A stretch of DNA of 64,000 nucleotides from Clostridia bacterium (GCA_017503865.1 JAFVSI010000044.1:1-64000), one strand, 5' to 3'; positions 44,676-52,767 are shown, counted from the first letter of the stretch. Made by a program: numbers and translations. The notes: generated by a model not told the origin, from the sequence alone.

Positions 44676-44690
44676 CTACAAACATTAACT

Positions 44691-45488
44691 TTATATTAAA
44701 TTCAGTTTTGTTTTTCTATACTCACTCGGAGTCACACCGTAACGTTCAAGAAACACCCTGTTAAACGTACTTTGGTTTTTATATCCTACCTCGAGAGCTA
44801 TATATGTAATAGGATGCTCGGTGGACCTTAAAAGCTTTATTGCCTCAAACATTCTAAGAGTATTGATATACTCTCTGAAGTTTTGTCCTAACCGCGAGCT
44901 AATTACATTTGAACAGTATTTTTGAGAAATTCCTACTGTCTTTGCAAGAGACTCAACACTAATGTCATTCTTAAAATTTTCACTGCAATATTTAAGAATG
45001 CGTGCCAGAACGTCTCCGTTTTCATTCTTGTTTTCAATAAAATTCAAGCTTCTCAATGCTTCGCCAACAAGAACGTTAATATAACCCTTAGTGATTTTAT
45101 CACCAAGCTCAGTATGGCTTTTTCTTGCTTCGTGAGCTTTTTTGAGAACGTCATTAAGCTTTTTGACAGATTCGCCTGCAATAAAAGGATATTTAGGCTT
45201 GCATCCCCTGATTTCCTTGGTGAAATCGGGGCAAAGATTAGGATCAAACATAACCATACAGTATTCTGCATCAATGAATTTATATCTGTGAGGAATATAT
45301 GGAAACACAATTACCATATTCCCCGCGTGTAAAGTTTTCTCATAATTGTCAACAGAGCAAATTGCAGAACCGCTTTCAATATATATAAATTCAATTTGTG
45401 GGTGTATAAGAAGAGGGTATTCAACCGTGTGTCGCCCCGACGGTGAAATTGCTATTGTGTCAGTACGGTATTCAAATGATGCTATCAT
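44691..45488 (-). CDS. AraC-family transcriptional regulator
   Basis: A 265-residue protein with an N-terminal cupin-like sensor (IHPQIEFIYIESGSA, HAGNMVIVFPYIPHRY) and a C-terminal pair of helix-turn-helices (ISVESLAKTVGIS and ITYIALEVGYKNQSTFNRVF, then YGVTPSEYRK). This architecture fits a sugar-responsive activator. It is transcribed away from the isomerase-like gene and towards the glycosidase, and probably controls both. The start is ATG 45488 with GGAGAG before it; an earlier in-frame start would overlap the promoter region. Confidence 0.92.
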   Translation of the reverse strand: MIASFEYRTDTIAISPSGRHTVEYPLLIHPQIEFIYIESGSAICSVDNYEKTLHAGNMVIVFPYIPHRYKFIDAEYCMVMFDPNLCPDFTKEIRGCKPKYPFIAGESVKKLNDVLKKAHEARKSHTELGDKITKGYINVLVGEALRSLNFIENKNENGDVLARILKYCSENFKNDISVESLAKTVGISQKYCSNVISSRLGQNFREYINTLRMFEAIKLLRSTEHPITYIALEVGYKNQSTFNRVFLERYGVTPSEYRKTKLNLI

Positions 45489-45521
45489 AATTACTCTCCG
45501 TTTTAAATTCAATACATCTAT

Positions 45522-45550
45522 ATAATAACACAACAAAAATTTTATGTCAA
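45522..45550 (-). promoter_or_regulatory. Promoter of the AraC-family gene
   Basis: Minus-strand TTGACA (45550-45545) and TATTAT (45527-45522) with a 17-bp spacer. The 100-bp intergenic region must also hold the divergent promoter of the isomerase-like gene, for which no good match to consensus is visible, as expected for an activator-dependent promoter. Confidence 0.72.
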
Positions 45551-45587
45551 CTAAGATAAAATAACTAAAATTTAAAGGAGTATTAAG

Positions 45588-46940
45588 ATGTCAAAAATCG
45601 GTTTTATTGGATTTGGTGAAGTCAACACTCCCGTTGACGTTATCATCAGAAAATGCTCAGCAGCAGAGGCTGCACTCAAAGCGGAAGGACTCGACCTCGT
45701 CTCCGTTTATCCCGTAGCAGATGACTATGAGGAAACACAGGTAAACGATGCTGTAAAAAAGCTTGCAGAAGAAAAATTTGATGCACTTGTAGTTTGCGTT
45801 GCAGGTTGGATTCCTACACACGCAGTAATTAAGGTTACCGAGCACTATCGTCATCTTCCTATGGTTTTATGGGGACTTTGTGGCTGGTACGAGGGCGAAC
45901 GCCTCGTTACAACAGCAGATCAAGCGGGAACTACCGGTCTCCGTGCCACCTTCGAAGGACTTGGCTACAAGTTTAAGTACATCTACGATATTATCGGTAA
46001 AAAAACAAGAAGTGCAGAGGTCGCAAATTACTGCAGAGCAGCAGTTGCTGCAAAAGCACTTCTTCACGATAAAGTCGGCATGGCAGGATACCGTGACATG
46101 AATCTTTATGGAACACTTTATGATGGAATGTCCTTAAAGAAAACAACCAGTGTTGAAATCGAGACCTTCGAAATGCTCGAGATAGAGCAGAGATACAACA
46201 AACTCACTGACGCAGAGAAGAGAAAGGTTGTTAACGAAAGAATACTCAAATGGAATTTCCTCAAGCCCGCTGATGACGAGCCTATGATGAAGGCTGCGGG
46301 TTATTATCTCGCAGTTAAGCATATTGCTGACGAGAGAGGATACAAGGCGATTTCTCTTAAAGACGTTGACGGAATGAAGAAGCTCTGCGGATTCCCGCCT
46401 GCACCTATATTTATGCTCCTTTCTGAGGACGGCTACACGACCGTTCCCGAAAACGATTCTCTCGGTGCTGTAACTCAGCTTATTATGTCAAGACTCACAG
46501 GACAGCTCGCAGGTTATCTTGAATTCTATGAATTCTTTGATAACAGTGTCCTTGCGGGTGTTCCCGATTTCGTTGCCGCTGATATGGTTGACGGAGACAC
46601 CTATACTGTTCTTCCTGCAGCGTTTGGATTACTTAGCCAGGGAATCCTCAACGTTTCTAAAGTAAAAACAGGTACTCTTACAATGTCTCGACTTGTTTAT
46701 AAGGACGGAAAATATGTTATGCACGTAATACTTGGAAACGGCAAGAATCCGCCTCTTTGGGAAGAATGCGGCTGGGATGCCCCCGCTCCGCAGCTTTCAG
46801 CACTTGAGATCGAGATTCCCAGTGTTGAAAAGTTTGCCGACAACGTTGCTTGTCAGCACTACATTATCACTTTCGGTGATAATAGGGAATCAATCCGCAA
46901 CCTTTGCAACATTCTCGGTGTAGAAGTTTTTGAGATGTAA
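45588..46940 (+). CDS. L-fucose/L-arabinose isomerase-like sugar enzyme
   Basis: A 450-residue cytoplasmic protein of the fucose/arabinose isomerase fold. The N-terminal Rossmann-like part (KIGFIGFGEVNTP, FDALVVCVAGWIPTHAVI) and the C-terminal beta domain ending in YIITFGDN are consistent with this superfamily; many members have unassigned substrates. Together with the glycosidase and AraC regulator it likely forms a small sugar-use regulon. No kinase, aldolase or transporter is encoded beside it. Confidence 0.75.
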   Translation: MSKIGFIGFGEVNTPVDVIIRKCSAAEAALKAEGLDLVSVYPVADDYEETQVNDAVKKLAEEKFDALVVCVAGWIPTHAVIKVTEHYRHLPMVLWGLCGWYEGERLVTTADQAGTTGLRATFEGLGYKFKYIYDIIGKKTRSAEVANYCRAAVAAKALLHDKVGMAGYRDMNLYGTLYDGMSLKKTTSVEIETFEMLEIEQRYNKLTDAEKRKVVNERILKWNFLKPADDEPMMKAAGYYLAVKHIADERGYKAISLKDVDGMKKLCGFPPAPIFMLLSEDGYTTVPENDSLGAVTQLIMSRLTGQLAGYLEFYEFFDNSVLAGVPDFVAADMVDGDTYTVLPAAFGLLSQGILNVSKVKTGTLTMSRLVYKDGKYVMHVILGNGKNPPLWEECGWDAPAPQLSALEIEIPSVEKFADNVACQHYIITFGDNRESIRNLCNILGVEVFEM

Positions 46941-46978
46941 AACAAAAAACGTCAGTCACTCGACTGACGTTTTTTGTT
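46941..46978. terminator. Shared bidirectional terminator
   Basis: A perfect 17-bp stem (46941-46957 with 46962-46978) and a 4-nt loop, with A- and T-rich flanks so that both strands give T-runs. It separates the isomerase-like gene from the convergent lipoprotein gene, whose stop codon (46978-46980) overlaps its edge. Confidence 0.9.
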
Positions 46979-48579
46979 TAGTTAAACGTTACTTTGCTAC
47001 CAATGTAATTATTGATGCTATCAACAGTATAAACGTTTTTATTCTTTTCATAAAGAGCTGTTTTTGTATCGTACTCACTATTTAGTTTTTGTACGTACTT
47101 TTCGTTAATGTTGATTTTGATCTCAACGTCATTTTCAGATTTAACGTCCTTAATTAAGTCGCTGTAAACCTCTTCTTGGACGAACAACATTGGAACATCT
47201 ACGGATATCTTTACATATTTCTCGTTTTCGGCATCGTATTTATAGAAATATTGTGTTCTGAATTCCAAATCAAATCTTCTTGAAGCAATTTTAAGACCGC
47301 CGCTTATACCATAGTTTTTAGCCTTCCAAACTGTATCACTATTATTTATACTAAACGATGCTTTTTGATCATCAGTTTTAGGAGTGAATTTAATGGAAAT
47401 AATTCCATCAACGTCAAACAAATTAAACCACATTGTGTTGTACGTTATCTTCGCAGCGGATTCCTTAACTTCATATGCAAGCATTTCCCCTGTTTTTGTA
47501 GAGTAGAGCTCGCATATTGATCCCGAAAAACCAACAAGACCATCTGCTTTGTTTCCAACAACGGTTACATAATCATCATTTATATAAAAATCTGCAGTGT
47601 TGGGTATTTCGATAGACGAAGCTTTCAAATATTCATAAATGTGACCGTTAATTGTATTATCAGAATTCTTTGTAAAGTCAATATAAGAATATTTCAAATT
47701 AAGATACTTGATTGCAAATGAATAAGAATTTTTATTTATAGTATAGGTTAGTGCGTTGGCATCACCGATTTGAATACGTACTTTTTTAACTTCAGTTTCA
47801 GTATTCATTGACAATGCAATCTGTATGTCCTGCTGTCCTAAAACAGGAATATTTGCAGAATAATTTAAAACGTAGTTTACATCATTTTCAGTACAGTTTA
47901 TTGTAACTGAATAAACTCCGGATTCAAACTGATGATGAGCTGTATCACTGGGATTTTTATCAAGATAATTATTAAAGGCAATTACAGATGCAGAAGCAAC
48001 ACCGTCAATAACAGAAAGCGTGTTAAAGAAAACCTGTGCTTCTTCAATGTTTTCAATAACCATATTCATCTGTTCACCTATTCCGTTTTTAGGAATGTTT
48101 GAGGTTTGAACAAAACTTAAATAATCAGCAGGAATTGAGTTTACGTTTACTAACTTACTTTTGTTTTCTGCACGCAAAGAACTTGGGATTACATCTTTAG
48201 GGTTCCATTTATAAAAATCTAAAAGAGCCTTAAGAGCATTAGAAAACTTAACCTTGTTATTTGACAAAGTAGGCTGTTCAGTAGGTTTTGTTGTCTCATC
48301 TTCCTTCGGTGCCGTTGTTACTTCTTCCTTAGGGGCAGTTGTTGTATCAGATTGAGGCTTTGTTTCTTCCGCAGGTCTCTGGGTTTCGGGTTCTTTTGTT
48401 GTCGAAGTAGCAGGGACATCAGTTTCAACGAATATTTCGCTATCTTTTTCATCCGTTACAACGTCCTGATTTTGAGTTGCTCCGTCAGTGTCATTATTGC
48501 CTAAAGCTGATTCGTTGCCACAAGAAACGAGAGAGATAATGAATAACAGTGCTAACAACAAGCTAATAATTTTTTTCAT
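46978..48579 (-). CDS. Large surface lipoprotein, function unknown
   Basis: A 533-residue lipoprotein (lipobox LVSC, Cys at about 20) followed by a low-complexity, Thr/Pro/Glu/Lys-rich spacer to about residue 105 (repeats such as TTAPKEEVTTAPKE) that would hold the C-terminal domain away from the membrane. The remaining 430 residues are beta-rich without a domain I recognise. It lies 32 bp after the membrane-bound XRE regulator and is probably co-transcribed with it, so the two may form a sensing or secretion-stress unit; this is inference from position only. Confidence 0.82.
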   Translation of the reverse strand: MKKIISLLLALLFIISLVSCGNESALGNNDTDGATQNQDVVTDEKDSEIFVETDVPATSTTKEPETQRPAEETKPQSDTTTAPKEEVTTAPKEDETTKPTEQPTLSNNKVKFSNALKALLDFYKWNPKDVIPSSLRAENKSKLVNVNSIPADYLSFVQTSNIPKNGIGEQMNMVIENIEEAQVFFNTLSVIDGVASASVIAFNNYLDKNPSDTAHHQFESGVYSVTINCTENDVNYVLNYSANIPVLGQQDIQIALSMNTETEVKKVRIQIGDANALTYTINKNSYSFAIKYLNLKYSYIDFTKNSDNTINGHIYEYLKASSIEIPNTADFYINDDYVTVVGNKADGLVGFSGSICELYSTKTGEMLAYEVKESAAKITYNTMWFNLFDVDGIISIKFTPKTDDQKASFSINNSDTVWKAKNYGISGGLKIASRRFDLEFRTQYFYKYDAENEKYVKISVDVPMLFVQEEVYSDLIKDVKSENDVEIKININEKYVQKLNSEYDTKTALYEKNKNVYTVDSINNYIGSKVTFN

Positions 48580-48611
48580 AAGATACTCCTTACATTTATT
48601 ATATTAAAATT

Positions 48612-49439
48612 TTAAAAAACATCCTCGATTTCGTCCGGACGTCTATAATTCTTAACAATCGCAAAAGGATATACGAAAACTGAAAGTATAAGTCCAAGAA
48701 TTAAAGCAAACAAAGCAAACGCAAGGAATATTGCCATACCAAGAAGGAATAGTCCAAGTTTTACTGTCAAAAACCATAGACAGCCGTCAAGGTCTAATGT
48801 AAATATCAATCCCGGCATTTTTACAAATCCCCAAGACATAATCGTAAGTGTCATTTCACCAATGAAATTGTTTGCCAACAAACAACAAGACGTAAAGGTA
48901 AATATAGATATTGTTCCAAAAATCGACAACATTACTGTTTCAAAATCTGTAAATCCGCCTCCTGAAATCGCAATCCACAACCAAATTCCCGCAAGTATCG
49001 GGGAAATAATAAAAGATTTTACTCTTCTCTTAATAGATTTATCAATCCTTGCATTTCTTTCTTTTGTAATTCGATTAGTCTCACATGATTTACACCATAC
49101 TACAGAATCGTACTTACGCACAATTTCGTTTGACTCATAAATGGGTTGGTTACAGTTATGACAAACAGCCAAAAACTGTCTGGGAATATCGTGATATGTA
49201 TTTTCTTTTTCTTTTAAAGGTTCAGTATCATCGTCTACTTTTTGACTTTCTATACCCATTATTTCATCAGTAGAAACCCCGAAAATTTTAGCTAATTCAA
49301 GAATGGTACTTACTGAGGGTTCTACCTCGTTATTTTCCCATCTTGATACAGCCTGTGCAGACACAAATAACTTATCAGCTAAATTCTTTTGTGTCATTCC
49401 TTGTTGAACACGTAATTTTTTAATATTACTGCCAATCAT
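48612..49439 (-). CDS. Membrane-bound XRE regulator with zinc ribbon
   Basis: A 275-residue three-part protein. Residues 1-65 are an XRE/Cro helix-turn-helix (GMTQKNLADKLFVSAQAVSR, WENNEVEPSVSTILELAKIF). Residues 93-119 form a zinc ribbon, CHNC and CKSC. From about 138 on there are four or more membrane helices. Such proteins can regulate DNA while held at the membrane and respond to envelope or metal signals. It has a promoter at 49490-49518 with a dyad over the start site, suggesting autoregulation. The lipoprotein gene follows in the operon. Confidence 0.88.
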   Translation of the reverse strand: MIGSNIKKLRVQQGMTQKNLADKLFVSAQAVSRWENNEVEPSVSTILELAKIFGVSTDEIMGIESQKVDDDTEPLKEKENTYHDIPRQFLAVCHNCNQPIYESNEIVRKYDSVVWCKSCETNRITKERNARIDKSIKRRVKSFIISPILAGIWLWIAISGGGFTDFETVMLSIFGTISIFTFTSCCLLANNFIGEMTLTIMSWGFVKMPGLIFTLDLDGCLWFLTVKLGLFLLGMAIFLAFALFALILGLILSVFVYPFAIVKNYRRPDEIEDVF

Positions 49440-49468
49440 AATGTAAAAACTCCTTTTTGATTTTGATT

Positions 49469-49482
49469 TGTTGGATTCAACA
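49469..49482. promoter_or_regulatory. Possible autoregulatory operator of the XRE gene
   Basis: TGTTG-GATT-CAACA is a perfect 5-bp inverted repeat placed at the expected transcription start of the XRE gene, where a repressor would block initiation. Assignment is by position only. Confidence 0.45.
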
Positions 49483-49489
49483 TGATTTT

Positions 49490-49518
49490 ATTATAAACAA
49501 ATAGTTAACTCTTGTAAA
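49490..49518 (-). promoter_or_regulatory. Promoter of the XRE regulator and lipoprotein genes
   Basis: Minus-strand TTTACA (49518-49513) and TATAAT (49495-49490) with a 17-bp spacer, 50 bp before the start codon. Confidence 0.75.
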
Positions 49519-49571
49519 TCGACAAGAAGTGGAAAAGATAAACAGTTTGTTGAATTGCCTGATTTTGTTAT

Positions 49572-49729
49572 TAAAAAAGGTGCACCGAACAGGGTGCACC
49601 TAAAAAGTGCTCCTCAAATTGTTGCTACACAATTACATTTCCCGTTTATGGTACAGTAAAAGAGGAAAAACACTTTTTTACAAAATATCTTTCCACAAAC
49701 GAGAATAAAGTATGCAATTTGTGTAGCAT
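49572..49729 (-). ncRNA. Candidate structured small RNA or attenuated leader, unassigned
   Basis: A stretch of about 158 nt with its own promoter and terminator and no convincing ORF. The 5' part folds into one long hairpin of about 115 nt: the first 16 nt (GCUACACAAAUUGCAU) pair with AUGUAAUUGUGUAGC over 15 bp with one bulged A, then, after a 6-nt bulge, UUCUCGUUUGUGG pairs with CCAUAAACGGGAA over 13 bp; an AU-rich apical hairpin follows. Then comes a single-stranded stretch with GAGGAG and a terminator GGUGCACC-CUGUUC-GGUGCACC-UUUUUU. GGAGCAC can pair with the terminator's first arm, a possible antiterminator. It could be a free sRNA or an attenuated leader of the XRE operon 133 bp downstream. 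Confidence 0.65.
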
Positions 49730-49733
49730 ATCA

Positions 49734-49763
49734 ATTATAACACACACTTATATAATAAGTCAA
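49734..49763 (-). promoter_or_regulatory. Promoter of the candidate small RNA
   Basis: Minus-strand TTGACT (49763-49758) and TATAAT (49739-49734), spacer 18 bp, with TGT before the -10 box. The nearest protein gene in this direction starts almost 300 bp away. Confidence 0.75.
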
Positions 49764-49785
49764 CAAAATGTTTAGTAAATTTAAT

Positions 49786-49831
49786 GATAAATAAAAGAAA
49801 GCACACAAACCTGAAATTCGATTTGTGTGCT
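49786..49831 (-). terminator. Terminator of the FAD oxidoreductase gene
   Basis: A 10-bp stem (AGCACACAAA with TTTGTGTGCT) and a 12-nt loop, followed on the minus strand by TTCTTTTATTT. Confidence 0.72.
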
Positions 49832-49841
49832 CTGAATTTAA

Positions 49842-51005
49842 TCATAAACATTTTTCATGCAAGACAACACCGTTAGCAATAAGCTTATCTTGCAACAATT
49901 TAATGTCAAGACTCGAAAAATCATCTGTTAAAGCAGCCGCTGTTCCTGCTGCCTGACCGGTTACAGCACAGCAGGGAATTACCCTCATAACGTCCCACAA
50001 GGTCTCGTCAACTGAAGTACACCTGCCGGCAACAATAAGATTCTTCATATTTTTATAATATAAAGTCCTAAACGGAACTTCATACACAGGCCCACGCTTT
50101 TTCCAGTTAGAGACCATACCGATAGAATCCTCAAAATATTTATGTTCTTCGGTGTACGAAAGCTCATATTCGCCAACGATTTTTCTAGTCATACGAATTT
50201 GAGGAATAGTAGGTATCGTAGAAATAACCGCATTTTTATTATTAGCTTTTTTATCAAGCCAATGATTTAGAAGCTTTTGATGTGAAAGACAAACCATTTC
50301 AGAGAGCTCTTTTCCGTCAAGACCTGTGAATCTTCTCTTGATTAGAGGTGTTTCCTCGTTTCCTGTACGCTCATTTTCTGGCACGTCAGAAGCACCGAGC
50401 ATTTGAAGATTGTACCCCTTCTCATCGGTAAAATAGTACCAAGCCGCAAGAACGTTCCCCTGCCTAAAGGTCACGGTAGGAGCACCAACAAAGTGAGCTA
50501 TATCGCAGTCACCCGTAGCGTCGACAACTGATTTGACGGTATATTCACGTATTCCCGATTTATTTACTACTGACAATGATCTTATCTTTCCATCGTCGGC
50601 TTTAGCATCAATAGCATAGCTACCGTACATTATGTCAACGTTATTCTCAAGAAGAAGCTTTTCAGCAACAATTGCAAAGGTTTGGGCGTTATACTGTACT
50701 TGGTAACGCTTGTCCTTTTCTGTCTTCGTACCAAGACCGTCAAGCCAATTTTCAGGATATTTATCTTCAGCACCGTACGTTATCGAAAGCTTGAGAAGCT
50801 CCTCAGCAATACCGAAAGAAACCTGATGACCGTATCCATCACAAAGGGGAAGATATATTGTAATAAGCCCGGCAGTTGCAAGACCGCCAAGCATATATTC
50901 CTTTTCGAATAAAACTACTTTTTTCCCTTCGCGAGCAGCTGCTAAAGCTGCCGAAATTCCTGCAATTCCACCGCCACATACGGCAATATCATAACAATTA
51001 CTCAT
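49842..51005 (-). CDS. FAD-dependent oxidoreductase (FAD_oxidored family)
   Basis: A 387-residue flavoprotein. The N-terminal dinucleotide-binding motif is CGGGIAGISAALAAAREG with the distal acid in VVLFEKE, followed by LGGLATAGLI; the second FAD contact is VDATGDCDIA and the C-terminal FAD motif is IVAGRCTSVDE. Family members oxidise diverse substrates and the substrate is not predictable here. There is no signal peptide. It is a single-gene unit with a consensus promoter and its own terminator. Confidence 0.88.
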   Translation of the reverse strand: MSNCYDIAVCGGGIAGISAALAAAREGKKVVLFEKEYMLGGLATAGLITIYLPLCDGYGHQVSFGIAEELLKLSITYGAEDKYPENWLDGLGTKTEKDKRYQVQYNAQTFAIVAEKLLLENNVDIMYGSYAIDAKADDGKIRSLSVVNKSGIREYTVKSVVDATGDCDIAHFVGAPTVTFRQGNVLAAWYYFTDEKGYNLQMLGASDVPENERTGNEETPLIKRRFTGLDGKELSEMVCLSHQKLLNHWLDKKANNKNAVISTIPTIPQIRMTRKIVGEYELSYTEEHKYFEDSIGMVSNWKKRGPVYEVPFRTLYYKNMKNLIVAGRCTSVDETLWDVMRVIPCCAVTGQAAGTAAALTDDFSSLDIKLLQDKLIANGVVLHEKCL

Positions 51006-51032
51006 AGACGCTCCTTAGAAATTTATAAAAAC

Positions 51033-51061
51033 ATTATAGTGCATAAAAAATGCTATGTCAA
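51033..51061 (-). promoter_or_regulatory. Promoter of the FAD oxidoreductase, with dyad in the spacer
   Basis: Minus-strand TTGACA (51061-51056) and TATAAT (51038-51033), both perfect, 17-bp spacer. The spacer holds GCAT-AAAAA-ATGC (51041-51053), a possible repressor site between the two boxes. Confidence 0.82.
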
Positions 51062-51068
51062 GTAAAAA

Positions 51069-51105
51069 TTAAAAAAATGTGGAGACCAATTACGGTCTCC
51101 ACATT
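51069..51105 (-). terminator. Terminator of the DUF11-repeat protein gene
   Basis: A perfect 12-bp stem (51076-51087 with 51094-51105), a 6-nt loop and a minus-strand run of seven Ts. Confidence 0.9.
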
Positions 51106-51118
51106 GAAGTTCTATACG

Positions 51119-51973
51119 TTATATTGTTCCCGTAACAATAAGAGTTACTGTACCCGGAGTCGAAGAATACTCTCCGGTCACGGGATCCTGAATATAACTT
51201 GCAGCCGGCACAGTAATCTGACCGGGATTTGTAACAAACAATCCCGTTGTTTCATCATAATTGTACTGTGTGCCATCAGTCCAAGTAACACCGTTATAGG
51301 CTACTACAAGATCAGTCAATACAGGATCAAAAATGTCGCTTATAACAGCGTCATCGGTTGCAACAACTTCATTTGTGCCTGTGTTTTGAATGACAAAGGT
51401 ATAGGTCACTCTTTCGTTGTCAACAACCTGTGTTGGTGTAATAGATTTTGTTATCGTGAGAGCTGCCTCGCTAACAGGAACTATTGTCGCAGAAGCGGTG
51501 AGGGGCGTTGTAACACCTGTACCTGCCGCTGTAACAGTATTAACAATACTTCCGCCTATATTTAAGTTCGCAAAAGAATTTACTCTTGCCTGATATACAA
51601 GAACCGCATCAGCATTTGCAGGAACGTTAATTCCGCTAAATTCAAGAGGGGGACCGGCAGTAACTGTCGGTGCAACTTGAGGAACACCGTCAATGAACAG
51701 TGCAACAGAATCGGCACTGTAATCTAAAGGATATAACGTCGTTCCATTATAATCATATCCGCCCAAATCGTCAGTAAGAGTTATACCGTTAAGAGGTGTG
51801 TTTGATGTGTTTCTTAGCGTTACAACGTAAGTGACGATTGAATTAGGCGCATAAGTTCCTTCAATAGACGTCTTGTATACAGATAAAGCATCAAGAATTT
51901 CACCGTAAGCAACGTTTGAGCTTGTCGAAATGCCGCTGTAAGTCAAGGTTGCCTGATTAGAAAATATAGCCAT
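51119..51973 (-). CDS. DUF11-type beta-sandwich repeat protein without export signal
   Basis: A 284-residue protein with two DUF11-like beta-sandwich units. Each has the family's core: first ALSVYKTSIEGTYAPNSIVT followed by TLRNTSNTPLNGITLTDDL, then ALTITKSITPTQVVDNERVT followed by IQNTGTNEVVATDDAVISD. DUF11 units usually occur in large surface proteins with a signal peptide, yet here the protein starts MAIFSNQATLTYSG with no signal, TM helix or sortase motif. It is Ala/Thr/Val-rich and almost Lys- and Cys-free. A structural spore-coat or cell-lysis-released role is possible but unproven. A TAGGAG site precedes the ATG. Confidence 0.8.
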   Translation of the reverse strand: MAIFSNQATLTYSGISTSSNVAYGEILDALSVYKTSIEGTYAPNSIVTYVVTLRNTSNTPLNGITLTDDLGGYDYNGTTLYPLDYSADSVALFIDGVPQVAPTVTAGPPLEFSGINVPANADAVLVYQARVNSFANLNIGGSIVNTVTAAGTGVTTPLTASATIVPVSEAALTITKSITPTQVVDNERVTYTFVIQNTGTNEVVATDDAVISDIFDPVLTDLVVAYNGVTWTDGTQYNYDETTGLFVTNPGQITVPAASYIQDPVTGEYSSTPGTVTLIVTGTI

Positions 51974-52065
51974 TGATTATCTCCTAAATAGATATTACGG
52001 GATATGACATCCCACCAACAGTCTATGTTTTATTGACATATTTTGACACGTGCTCTCTCCATAGA

Positions 52066-52105
52066 AAAACAAAAAAACAACGAACAAAAAAGTTCGTTGT
52101 TTTTT
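52066..52105 (-). terminator. Terminator of tRNA-Leu(CAG)
   Basis: A 14-bp stem (52072-52085 with 52092-52105) with a poly-T tail on the minus strand, abutting the encoded CCA end. Confidence 0.85.
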
Positions 52106-52191
52106 GGTGCGGATAAAGGGACTTGAACCCATATGAAATTGCTTTCACTGGAACCTGAATCCAGCGCGTCTGCCAATTCCGCCACATCCGC
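52105..52191 (-). tRNA. tRNA-Leu (anticodon CAG), CCA encoded
   Basis: A class II tRNA with acceptor stem GCGGATG/TATCCGC, a long variable arm, T-loop GGTTCAAGTCC and encoded ACCA. The anticodon stem CTGGA/TCCAG encloses TTCAGGT, giving anticodon CAG for CUG codons. Confidence 0.95.
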
Positions 52192-52228
52192 ATATATAGT
52201 TACTTGAGTGCTATCAAGCAACTATAAC

Positions 52229-52257
52229 ATCTTATCATATTTAAAGTTTTTTGTCAA
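52229..52257 (-). promoter_or_regulatory. Promoter of tRNA-Leu(CAG)
   Basis: Minus-strand TTGACA (52257-52252) and TAAGAT (52234-52229) with a 17-bp spacer. Confidence 0.78.
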
Positions 52258-52272
52258 GAACAAAAGGGAATT

Positions 52273-52767
52273 TTACTTAGCGTTTTCGTACCACTCAAGA
52301 AACGCAGAAAGATTTTCTTCCTTGACGTAGCTTGCTTCTGTTGTAAGCAATTCTACCATTCTTTTATCTTCATCGGTTGGATTCTTTTTGCTCAAAAAGA
52401 CTTTTGTAAGCATTTTAATCATAGATTTATTTATACCTTTAAGTTTCGAAAGTCTAATTCCGCCCTGAATAGTAAAAAGTGGAATGCTCTCGGGCAATGA
52501 TATCGCTTTTCTTACTTCCTCTAAAAGGCAACCCGTATCTGCAAGACCAACACCGCAGACAGCCTTAACTTTATATCTTCTTGAAGCTTTTTTATATCCC
52601 TTGACAGAGCTTGCAAAGAGCCAACCCATATAAATAATCTCAGTTCCTTTTTCGAGGTTCATTTTAGCTTCATCAAGGTCGAAAAGGGGAAGAGAAAGCT
52701 TATATTTGAGCATTTCAGCATATTCTTTGGTAAATCCAGTATTTGACGTATAAACGATTGCTTTCAT
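52273..52767 (-). CDS. Flavodoxin-domain protein
   Basis: A 164-residue protein of the short flavodoxin/protoporphyrinogen-oxidase-like (flavodoxin_5) type. The start AIVYTSNTGFTKEYAEML is the FMN phosphate loop and EIIYMGWLFASSVKGYKKA fits the second FMN loop. It probably transfers electrons in the cytoplasm; partners are not evident. A TAGGAG site precedes the ATG. No terminator before the tRNA is obvious, so read-through into the tRNA promoter region is possible. Confidence 0.82.
   Translation of the reverse strand: MKAIVYTSNTGFTKEYAEMLKYKLSLPLFDLDEAKMNLEKGTEIIYMGWLFASSVKGYKKASRRYKVKAVCGVGLADTGCLLEEVRKAISLPESIPLFTIQGGIRLSKLKGINKSMIKMLTKVFLSKKNPTDEDKRMVELLTTEASYVKEENLSAFLEWYENAK

Noticed and set aside
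49572..49729. Identification of the structured RNA as 6S RNA
   Set aside because: The hairpin is too short, lacks a large central bubble and carries a 3' extension before the terminator; identity left open.
52030..52221. Open frame on the minus strand
   Set aside because: It is tRNA-Leu(CAG) and its terminator read as protein.
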